NCBI GenBank assembly: GCA_013331535.1
Contig: DUGF01000092.1
Location: 1 to 6,257 of the forward strand
DNA: 6,257 bases
Direction: 5' to 3'
Origin: Microcaldota archaeon
GTDB taxonomy: Archaea > Micrarchaeota > Micrarchaeia > Anstonellales > Bilamarchaeaceae
A model generated the notes under the pieces. That model did no database searches. It saw nothing but the letters and a program-made list of their open reading frames with translations, and was not told the DNA's origin. Shown here one piece after another: positions 1 to 4,401 of the stretch; the first letter of the stretch is position 1; each line of letters opens with the position of its first letter. Both the position numbers and the translations under genes were made by a program.

Positions 1-72
1 AACAAAAAGTGCGAAATAAGCACCCTGAACAGATACCAAAGATAAACCATAAAGAGCCGTTAGAAAGGCCAT
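1..72 (-). CDS. Start of a possible membrane protein (partial)
   Basis: An ATG at 72-70 opens a reading frame that runs without a stop for 24 codons to the window edge. The visible residues are strongly hydrophobic (MAFLTALYGLSLVS, then VQGAYFALFV), as expected for a first transmembrane helix or signal anchor. Upstream on the same strand, AT-rich TATA-like words (CTTAAATGG near 88-97 and CTTTAAAC near 83) lie where a leaderless promoter could be, although the spacing is slightly short. It would follow the tRNA-like element in the same direction. Only the N-terminus is visible, so the family cannot be named, and a chance open frame of this length is possible. Confidence 0.35.
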   Translation of the reverse strand, partial: MAFLTALYGLSLVSVQGAYFALFV

Positions 73-122
73 AAATGTGTTTAAAGACCATTTAAGCGAT
101 TCTCAAGAATAAGCATGAAAAG

Positions 123-196
123 GGCGAATGCCGAGAGTTGAACTCGGTCCGAGAGCTCCACAGGCTCCCATGCTAACCGTTGTGCTCTATTCCACA
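123..196 (-). tRNA. tRNA-His(GTG)-like gene with no matching 5' acceptor strand
   Basis: Read on the minus strand, the 3' part is a clean tRNA. The T arm is CCGAG-TTCAACT-CTCGG (147-131). The anticodon arm is GGAGC-CTGTGGA-GCTCT (168-152) with anticodon GTG at 161-159, giving histidine. The D loop has GGTTA (178-174). The 3' acceptor strand CATTCGC (130-124) is followed by discriminator C73 at 123, which is the histidine identity base in archaea and bacteria; CCA is not encoded. The 5' side does not fit. The bases before the D stem (TGTGGAA, 196-190) do not pair with CATTCGC, and the D stem has an A-A mismatch. No G[CT]G[AG][AG]TG strand was found within about 225 bases upstream. TTGTG (197-193) and CACAA (184-180) instead form a small inverted repeat. 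It may be a decayed tRNA, an attachment-site remnant, a gene with a misplaced intron, or the 3' piece of a split tRNA. The histidine identity is fairly sure; function is not. Confidence 0.55.
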
Positions 197-207
197 AAGG
201 GATAGAC

Positions 208-1146
208 CTACACTATCGTGGCCGAAGTAGTAATTAGTTTTTTCTCAACCAAACTTCTTAAATGGTTGCCTTCACCCTGTATAAATGATAATTCCTTGAC
301 CCCGCTCTCCTCAACGTATCTTTTCAGGTCATTAAAATCGGCATGGTCGCTCAAAGGGAACGCAGTATCTGTATCAAACCTGTGAGTAAGCGCCCACCCA
401 GTTGCAACAGCACAAAGAGTTTTCCTTCCGAATGCTTCGGAGAGTCTCCTACAGAAGTATCGAGTTGCCTTTCGCATGGGAACGATTGCAACGAACGAAT
501 CCCGCATCGCCTTTTCTGCCTCATCTGTTCCTACCTCAAACCAATCAAGTTTTACCCCAAACTTTTTATAGACATCACAGAACCGCGCTGCTTTTTCCGT
601 AACAAGCGGAACGACTTTAGAGTATTCGTTGAGTATTTTTACAACTTCCTGGGCCTTGCCAAGATCATAGGCTCCTATTACAAGATTACAATTGCGATTA
701 TCATTAACCCATTTTGAGATTGAACTGCAAACGTCATCATAGCTGGGAAAAACATACTTTGGATCTGCATAGGTTGCATCAAGAACGAGCTTGTCGCATT
801 CAGTTGGAACCTCACATCCTTTAACGATTATATTATCGGAGAGCGAAATATCCCCTGTATAAACAGATACCGTCCCGCTTTGTTCATCTTCAACAAGAAG
901 CTGGCGTGAACCAAGAATATGACCGGCATTTAGAAGTCGAGCACCTCGCATAAGTGGAACGAACTCTCCGGCAAGATTTGCAAGCGCGATTGTTTCCTCG
1001 CTTGCGATTATACTGTGTTTTTTGCTCCGCTTTACGCCATTGACGTGATCGGAATGGGCATGAGAGATAAATGAAATGTCACCATTTCCATTGTCCAGGG
1101 CAATGATTAGTCCATTATGGGAGAACTGCATAAACGCAACTCGCAT
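208..1146 (-). CDS. Metallo-beta-lactamase/beta-CASP family exonuclease
   Basis: A 312-residue metal-dependent nuclease of the MBL fold. Visible motifs are HAHSDH (H29, H31, D33, H34; metal motif 2), GHILGS (H76; motif 3), TGD (D99; motif 4), the beta-CASP motif A-like LDATYAD (D123) and LSDHADF (H268; last metal ligand, beta-CASP motif C). The segment GAYDLGKAQEVVKIL (158-172) is typical of the COG1236 branch annotated as ligase-associated DNA exonuclease or mRNA 3'-end processing factor. Length fits that branch. It would hydrolyse phosphodiester bonds in DNA or RNA; the substrate cannot be read from the sequence. It lies 23 bases after the XPF-like nuclease gene, so a linked repair role is an inference. 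No Shine-Dalgarno site precedes ATG 1146. The AT-rich junction (TATTAATTTAAT, about 1151-1162) could be an internal TATA box giving a leaderless start at Met6 (1131), so the start is uncertain by five residues. Confidence 0.88.
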   Translation of the reverse strand: MRVAFMQFSHNGLIIALDNGNGDISFISHAHSDHVNGVKRSKKHSIIASEETIALANLAGEFVPLMRGARLLNAGHILGSRQLLVEDEQSGTVSVYTGDISLSDNIIVKGCEVPTECDKLVLDATYADPKYVFPSYDDVCSSISKWVNDNRNCNLVIGAYDLGKAQEVVKILNEYSKVVPLVTEKAARFCDVYKKFGVKLDWFEVGTDEAEKAMRDSFVAIVPMRKATRYFCRRLSEAFGRKTLCAVATGWALTHRFDTDTAFPLSDHADFNDLKRYVEESGVKELSFIQGEGNHLRSLVEKKLITTSATIV

Positions 1147-1169
1147 GCAAGAATTAAATTAATAGTGCC

Positions 1170-1847
1170 TTATAGTTCCAACGTTTCGTCTTCATCTTTT
1201 TTGTATCCGCTTTCAAGAACACGACGCAGAATCTTCGCACGTTTCTCTCCGATGCCTTCAACTTCAGAAAGTTCCTTTTCCGAAGCTAGCATAACATTTT
1301 CAAGATTTCCAAAATGTTCCAGAAGACGCTTTGAGGACTTAGGACCAAACATAGGAAACGGTTCAAGAACCGCACGCTGGGTTTGTGAGATCGTAAATGT
1401 CTTTCTTTTTGGAAAAAAGCTTATCTCGCTTTTTCTATCTTTTTGCTCGTGCTTTGCAATTGCATGAACAAGCTCTGCCGTTCCTTCTGAATTTCTAGTG
1501 AAAAACAAACCAGCCCCAAAATCAGAAACAACCGAGGCATAAGCACCAAGAAGAGCTGCGCGGTTTATCCGACAGAATGATTCTTCACCCTCAACGATTA
1601 TTATGACATGGGGATAAACAGAACCAAGATTATGCAACTGTGAAAAAAGTCTTCTGTCAAGAATTGAATTCTCGAAATCTTCCCGTGTTTTTCTCTCAAC
1701 AACAGTTTTATCAGAACATAGGAAATCCCCAAGGTCCAGGGTCTTTTTCTCAACAGTTGCTCCAATGCCAGAGAGCAATCTAATGAAATTATCTGACTCA
1801 CGTGCATCGATCACAATATGTGGGGGAGTAGGATTCACAGATGACAT
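1170..1847 (-). CDS. XPF/Hef-type ERCC4 structure-specific endonuclease with C-terminal HhH
   Basis: A 225-residue protein with the two domains of archaeal XPF-type flap/fork endonucleases. The N-terminal ERCC4 nuclease domain (about 10-135) carries the metal site: D14 in VIDARE, GD at 40-41, and VERKTREDF (E51, R52, K53, D57), followed by SILDRRLFSQ. The C-terminal part (about 160-212) is a double helix-hairpin-helix, with FGPKSSKRLLEHFG and VEGIGEKRAKILRRVLE. The family cuts branched DNA next to ss/ds junctions as a dimer, in repair and fork processing. There is no helicase domain, so it resembles the short archaeal XPF form rather than full-length Hef. The C-terminal tail (YKKDEDETLEL) is acidic and is not an obvious PCNA-binding motif, unlike crenarchaeal XPF. 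The ATG is preceded by GGTGAT with 3-nt spacing, which fixes the start. It follows the PIN gene by 17 bases, within the same operon. Confidence 0.92.
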   Translation of the reverse strand: MSSVNPTPPHIVIDARESDNFIRLLSGIGATVEKKTLDLGDFLCSDKTVVERKTREDFENSILDRRLFSQLHNLGSVYPHVIIIVEGEESFCRINRAALLGAYASVVSDFGAGLFFTRNSEGTAELVHAIAKHEQKDRKSEISFFPKRKTFTISQTQRAVLEPFPMFGPKSSKRLLEHFGNLENVMLASEKELSEVEGIGEKRAKILRRVLESGYKKDEDETLEL

Positions 1848-1850
1848 ATG

Positions 1851-1856
1851 ATCACC
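1851..1856 (-). promoter_or_regulatory. Shine-Dalgarno site of the XPF-like gene
   Basis: GGTGAT on the minus strand lies 3 bases before ATG 1847 and matches the archaeal 16S anti-SD complement. Its context (TGGTGATCATATG) is nearly identical to that of the PIN gene. Confidence 0.8.
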
Positions 1857-1864
1857 AAAATACT

Positions 1865-2551
1865 CTAATCAACAGACTGAAGATACTCGAAAATTTCGTC
1901 AAAGCGGATGCTGCACCCAGAGAATTTTATCTTGTAAAGCGCGCAATTTACCGCGTTCTTTTTTGAATCCGCGCCAAATCCATCAAAAAAACCGTTCTCA
2001 TATGCAAGCATTACCATCTCGCTGCTTCGCAAAACGCGCATTCCCGAAGTCAGACTTGAAAAGCTGTGCATGCTTTCGTTGTTGAGAAGAACGCTAACTC
2101 CGAATTCGTGTTCGATGTGCTCTTTAATCCTGAATGGGGCTTCTATCAACATACGAGTAGTACGCTCATCTATCAGGATATCCTTCACGTCCAGTTCATT
2201 TGCAAGTGCGATCATTTCTGCCTCACCTAGATGAAGCAATTTCATTGGTTTTCCTTTTACATAAAGCATATTATTTGCAAGCTCTAAAACTCTGGCTGCT
2301 TTCTCCCTGACATTCATATCAATCCGTGAAACAATTCCATCCTTGACAAGGCGTTGTATTTTTACTGCGGAAAACAAATATTGCTTAAGGTCGGAATTCA
2401 AAGGACGGAGTATAGTTTCATATTCCACAGATGGCGGAATTACAAATTTCAGATTTGATTTGGAATGGAAAAAAGACAAAACATTGTCAAGACAGGAATC
2501 GGTAAGAGAAATCAATGCACTCGAATCACACAAAACTGCACGTTCATTCAT
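1865..2551 (-). CDS. PIN-domain ribonuclease, DUF3368-like (toxin-type)
   Basis: A 228-residue protein with a PIN nuclease domain in about residues 5-155. Candidate acidic metal ligands are D9 (LCDSSALISL), E43/E45 (PSVEYETI), E110/E112 (HLGEAEMIALA) and D128 (DILIDERTTRML). The last 60 residues (TSGMRVLRSSEMVMLAYENGF, then a segment ending FDEIFEYLQS) match the pattern of the C-terminal tail of DUF3368 PIN proteins, where a hydrophobic G..LL..A...G helix is followed by a short helical hairpin. PIN proteins of this type are usually VapC-like ribonuclease toxins with a small partner gene upstream. Here the gene 16 bases upstream carries a UPF0175-like C-terminus, a common DUF3368 partner. GGTGAT with 3-nt spacing supports ATG 2551. 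A housekeeping RNA-processing role is the alternative, since it is embedded with DNA nucleases. Confidence 0.82.
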   Translation of the reverse strand: MNERAVLCDSSALISLTDSCLDNVLSFFHSKSNLKFVIPPSVEYETILRPLNSDLKQYLFSAVKIQRLVKDGIVSRIDMNVREKAARVLELANNMLYVKGKPMKLLHLGEAEMIALANELDVKDILIDERTTRMLIEAPFRIKEHIEHEFGVSVLLNNESMHSFSSLTSGMRVLRSSEMVMLAYENGFFDGFGADSKKNAVNCALYKIKFSGCSIRFDEIFEYLQSVD

Positions 2552-2554
2552 AGG

Positions 2555-2560
2555 ATCACC
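2555..2560 (-). promoter_or_regulatory. Shine-Dalgarno site of the PIN gene
   Basis: GGTGAT lies 3 bases before ATG 2551 within the 16-base gap after the upstream stop. This suggests reinitiation or independent initiation within the operon mRNA. Confidence 0.8.
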
Positions 2561-2567
2561 AGATAAT

Positions 2568-3118
2568 CTATCGCGAGATTAGATTGCGCGCATTCTTGAT
2601 GCGTTCCAACACTGTCTTTTCATCTTTTACTCGATCAAACATCATTGTCTTTCCGGCATAATCCATTATCTCCTGCTTTTCAACCCCGGCCATTTCAGAA
2701 GCAAGACCTAGTGAAACACCCTGAGCGTACATCGTAGCAGCAACCTTTAGCCTTCCTTTGCTCATTAAATTAGTCAAAAACCTGGGATCATCTTTTTCAA
2801 GATTACAAACAGATTCTGAAAATGATGTTAGGCAGTCATCCCAGCTCTTTTCAGAGTATTCTTTGGAACATTTCACAAGAGCATCTAATACTCTGTCAAT
2901 ATCTTTCATTTGTTTGTCATACTGCCTGGTGAGAAATCTCTGTTTGGAAGTAATTTTGGAAAGAACATAAGAGATTACTGCAAGATCATAATTTGGTTTT
3001 GTGAAATCCACGCCAGAAGACCTTAGAACTCGGTCGTTTAGTTTCCTGAGTTTTTTCGGATTTCTTTTTTTGAAGGCAGAGACTATCTCTGTTGAAATAT
3101 CACATAGAAAGTCCATGC
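2568..3118 (-). CDS. Helical protein with UPF0175-like C-terminal HTH (possible antitoxin)
   Basis: First gene of the operon, 182 residues from the chosen ATG at 3118 (185 from the alternative ATG at 3125). The N-terminal two thirds are charged and probably all-helical, with no motif I recognise. The C-terminal segment, about residues 124-162 in 3125 numbering, reads GRLKVAATMYAQGVSLGLAS and then EMAGVEKQEIMDY. This matches the UPF0175 pattern of a helix, 'G.SLG.AaElAG', and a second helix. UPF0175 proteins are small antitoxin-like partners of PIN/DUF3368 toxins; this one is about twice the usual length, with an N-terminal extension. The start at 3118 is preferred because the TATA-like box is centred about 24 bases upstream, so the mRNA would begin at or near this ATG (leaderless), and no Shine-Dalgarno site exists. 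Function as antitoxin or operon autoregulator is inferred. Confidence 0.7.
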
Positions 3119-3137
3119 AATGCATAAACTGATAAAA

Positions 3138-3145
3138 TTAATAAA
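3138..3145 (-). promoter_or_regulatory. TATA-like box of the minus-strand nuclease operon
   Basis: TTTATTAA on the minus strand, inside the AT-rich CATTTATTAATTTTAT. Its centre is about 24 bases before ATG 3118 and 17 before ATG 3125. The former distance fits a leaderless archaeal transcript. No better promoter is visible between here and the tandem repeat at 3161-3229. Confidence 0.55.
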
Positions 3146-3160
3146 TGCCACGGAACGACC

Positions 3161-3229
3161 AAGCGCTTCACCCTTCGGGTTCGCGCGGATCATTGCAGCA
3201 AAGCGCTTCGCATCTGCTCGCGCGGATCA
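3161..3229. repeat. Imperfect tandem repeat, two units of about 38 bp
   Basis: AAGCGCTTC occurs at 3161-3169 and 3201-3209 (40 apart), and TCGCGCGGATCA at 3181-3192 and 3218-3229 (37 apart). The two units share both ends and differ in the middle. Unit 1 contains the short hairpin ACCC-TTC-GGGT (3170-3180), flanked by GCGC on both sides. Around unit 2, GCAG (3195-3198) and GCG-CTT-CGC (3203-3211) pair up to CTGC (3214-3217). The block is clearly richer in GC than its surroundings and lies just upstream of the leftward operon's TATA-like box. It could be a regulator-binding site or a structured RNA. Confidence 0.7.
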
Positions 3230-3263
3230 GTACTACAAGAATCACGCTGGAATCATTTGCTCT

Positions 3264-3291
3264 CTCGACCATCGCATTCTAAAGGATCGAG
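3264..3291. repeat. Inverted repeat CTCGACC / GGATCGAG
   Basis: CTCGACC (3264-3270) pairs with GGATCGAG (3284-3291) through 7 base pairs with one bulged A and a 13-nt loop. It sits between the tandem repeat and the TTTGA dyads, in DNA that codes for nothing I can support. Confidence 0.45.
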
Positions 3292-3301
3292 GAACAAACG
3301 C

Positions 3302-3372
3302 TTTGACATCTATGATGTCAAATTTTGACGCGAAACACGTCAAGGCTTTGAAAAATGCCTTCAATTTTCAAA
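3302..3372. repeat. Three consecutive TTTGA...TCAA inverted repeats, 22-23 bp phased
   Basis: Dyad 1 is TTTGACATC (3302-3310)/GATGTCAAA (3314-3322), 9 bp perfect with a TAT spacer. Dyad 2 is TTGACG (3325-3330)/CGTCAA (3338-3343). Dyad 3 is TTTGAAAA (3347-3354)/TTTTCAAA (3365-3372). Each left arm contains TTTGA, starting at 3302, 3324 and 3347, so the spacing is 22 and 23 bp, about two helical turns. The array lies 70-140 bp upstream of the winged-helix gene's TATA box. It looks like an operator array or a row of RNA hairpins. Confidence 0.7.
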
Positions 3373-3444
3373 TCGCAGTGAAAACACGAATTTTAGTGGT
3401 AGATAAACGTATGTAATAGACAAAAAACAGTAGAAAATACAAAC

Positions 3445-3454
3445 CTTTATAAAA
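3445..3454 (+). promoter_or_regulatory. TATA box of the winged-helix gene
   Basis: CTTTATAAAA is a near-ideal archaeal TATA element, preceded by the purine-rich TACAAAC where a BRE is expected. With a centre near 3449-3450, transcription should start near 3474-3477. Confidence 0.75.
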
Positions 3455-3457
3455 CCT

Positions 3458-3476
3458 ATCATGATATAATCATGAT
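3458..3476 (+). promoter_or_regulatory. ATCATGAT-ATA-ATCATGAT dyad at the expected transcription start
   Basis: Two copies of the self-complementary octamer ATCATGAT (3458-3465 and 3469-3476) are separated by ATA. They sit immediately downstream of the TATA box and cover the predicted start site, where a bound protein would block RNA polymerase. A repressor operator is the natural reading, and autoregulation by the downstream winged-helix protein is an inference. Confidence 0.6.
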
Positions 3477-3529
3477 TGTTGCGTGATTTTCTCGCAACAG
3501 AAACACAACACAATCGCGAACAATCGCGA
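3477..3529 (+). promoter_or_regulatory. Structured 5' leader: hairpin and 10-bp tandem repeat
   Basis: TGTTGCG (3477-3483) and CGCAACA (3493-3499) form a 7-bp stem with a 9-nt loop at the predicted mRNA 5' end. CAATCGCGA follows twice, at 3511-3519 and 3521-3529, as a 10-bp tandem repeat with palindromic TCGCGA cores. If translation starts at ATG 3570, this lies in a leader of about 95 nt. Confidence 0.5.
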
Positions 3530-3569
3530 CAAGATCAGACCATGGCAATACAGGATTGCGGGGATATTC

Positions 3570-4052
3570 ATGCACAATACAGAAAACATATATAAATCTA
3601 ATGTTCCGGCCTCGGGCATTAGGGATGAAATCAAACAGGACATTGAACAAAACATGGCAAAATTCAATGACCCGGTCGTAATCGGGGAAATGCTCTACAA
3701 GGTCCTTCAAGAAAGGGAAAACACCAACCGTATACTCAAGAACATCCTTTCAAAACTGGAAACAATGGAAACCCGCATGCACGGCGAAACAGGTACGCCT
3801 CCAACCAAAACCGAGGTAGCACAAGTGAAACAGCAAACCCAGGCAGTGAAGGAAATACTGTTGCCAGAAATCGACGAAGCAATCTATGAATTCGTGAAAA
3901 AACTAGGGAAAACAACCGCAGAAGAAGTTCGTGCGGAATTCAAGTATAAAGGAAAAAACGCGGCGTGCGCGCGGCTCAACAGATTGTTTGAGCTGAACCT
4001 GCTTGGAAAAAAGCAGGTTGGAAAAAAAGTATACTTCATGCCAAAACAATAG
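3570..4052 (+). CDS. Coiled-coil winged-helix DNA-binding protein
   Basis: A 160-residue protein from ATG 3570. Residues about 35-70 form a leucine-rich heptad-like helix (MLYKVLQERENTNRILKNIL onward), probably a dimerising coiled coil. A proline/threonine linker follows. Residues 97-158 read as a winged helix, with an LLPEIDEAIYEFVKKLGKTT start, AEEVRAEF, the recognition-helix candidate GKNAACARLNRLFELNLL and the wing GKKQVGKKVYFMPK. I recognise this as a type of small archaeal HTH protein but cannot name a gene. The frame is open back to a GTG at 3483 (29 more residues). ATG 3570 is preferred because GGGGAT sits 4 bases before it and the GTG would lie inside a hairpin about 8 bases from the transcription start. 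It is likely a transcription regulator, flanked by dyads it may bind. Confidence 0.75.
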   Translation: MHNTENIYKSNVPASGIRDEIKQDIEQNMAKFNDPVVIGEMLYKVLQERENTNRILKNILSKLETMETRMHGETGTPPTKTEVAQVKQQTQAVKEILLPEIDEAIYEFVKKLGKTTAEEVRAEFKYKGKNAACARLNRLFELNLLGKKQVGKKVYFMPKQ

Positions 4053-4074
4053 AAAAGGCAAGGAAGACCAGGTT

Positions 4075-4187
4075 GGAAACACTCTGTGTTTTCGACAGCT
4101 GGGAACGTTTCTACGTTCCCGCAATTGGGGGCGGGTGATACCTCCCACCCATCTCAAAAAGCAATTTAACTTTTTGAACCCGCCCCC
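4075..4187 (+). other. Run of hairpins with GC-rich nested stem (possible structured RNA or 3' UTR)
   Basis: Starting 22 bases after the winged-helix stop codon, three structures follow each other. Hairpin A is GGAAACAC-TCT-GTGTTTTC (4075-4093; 7 Watson-Crick pairs plus one G-T). Hairpin B is GGGAACGT-TTCT-ACGTTCCC (4101-4120; 8 perfect pairs). Structure C has an outer perfect 10-bp stem GGGGGCGGGT (4127-4136)/ACCCGCCCCC (4178-4187). It encloses a perfect 8-bp hairpin TCAAAAAG (4154-4161)/CTTTTTGA (4170-4177) that abuts the outer arm with no gap, so the two stems could stack. The GC-rich outer stem stands out from the AT-rich region. No SRP RNA, RNase P RNA, 5S rRNA or tRNA signature is visible. 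It could be a terminator/3' UTR, a small RNA on either strand, or a mobile hairpin element. Confidence 0.6.
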
Positions 4188-4223
4188 TAAACCTCCCTGA
4201 ACCCTTTTGACTTAGAAAGCATT

Positions 4224-4237
4224 AGTGCAAAAGCGCT
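4224..4237. repeat. Small hairpin AGTGC-AAAA-GCGCT
   Basis: AGTGC (4224-4228) pairs with GCGCT (4233-4237), including one G-T, around an AAAA loop. Its right part AAGCGCT with the following CC resembles the AAGCGCTTC of the 3161-3229 repeats. The rest of 4188-4302 shows no gene or clear signal. Confidence 0.3.
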
Positions 4238-4302
4238 CCGGCGGAAAAACCATGGAGAAGCATAAATCACTTGAACTAATTTTTACAAAACAAGATATAA
4301 CC

Positions 4303-4400
4303 AGATTATAGAATCCAGATAAAATATTCAAGATCAGAAACCAAAAACTCAAGACTCAGAACTCAAAATCCAAAACGCTAAACACTAAACTCAAAACAAT
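4303..4400. repeat. Degenerate 7-bp tandem array, about 14 units
   Basis: In 7-base steps the plus strand reads AGATTAT, AGAATCC, AGATAAA, ATATTCA, AGATCAG, AAACCAA, AAACTCA, AGACTCA, GAACTCA, AAATCCA, AAACGCT, AAACACT, AAACTCA, AAACAAT. Position 3 is A in all 14 units, position 1 is A in 13, position 2 is A or G in 13, and position 4 is C or T in 13. The right half is closest to AAACTCA. On the ATPase sense strand the unit is TGAGTTT, and the array ends 1 base from the ATPase stop codon. A 7-bp unit cannot be a conserved coding repeat in one frame. It may act as a 3' UTR or T-rich terminator region, or be a decayed microsatellite. Confidence 0.7.
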
Positions 4401-4401
4401 A

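Noticed and set aside
343..717. Plus-strand open frame opposite the MBL gene
   Set aside because: It is antisense to a gene with complete catalytic motifs, and its translation shows no domain.
208..3118. Integrated mobile element ending at the tRNA-like sequence
   Set aside because: No integrase, transposase, replication gene or second attachment copy is in the window, and XPF-type nucleases are usual chromosomal genes. Mentioned only as one explanation of the tRNA fragment.
3302..3343. C/D box guide RNA (TATGATGTC resembles a C box)
   Set aside because: No paired D box CTGA at proper distance and no C'/D' boxes; the perfect inverted repeats explain the bases better.
3120..3416. A 98-codon plus-strand open frame
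   Set aside because: It starts inside the divergent gene, has no TATA box or SD site, resembles no family, and is translated from the tandem repeat and dyads (giving low-complexity RFASARAD-type residues).
3483..3569. N-terminal extension of the winged-helix protein from GTG 3483
   Set aside because: No SD site, start codon inside a hairpin about 8 bases from the predicted transcription start, and repeat-derived residues. ATG 3570 has GGGGAT at suitable spacing. Kept as an alternative only.
4003..4200. Overlapping open frames on both strands across the winged-helix 3' end and hairpins
   Set aside because: They are shadow frames; the sequence there is better explained by the coding gene and the inverted repeats.
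4303..4400. CRISPR array
   Set aside because: The 7-bp period has no conserved 25-40 bp repeat and no spacers, and no Cas gene is present.
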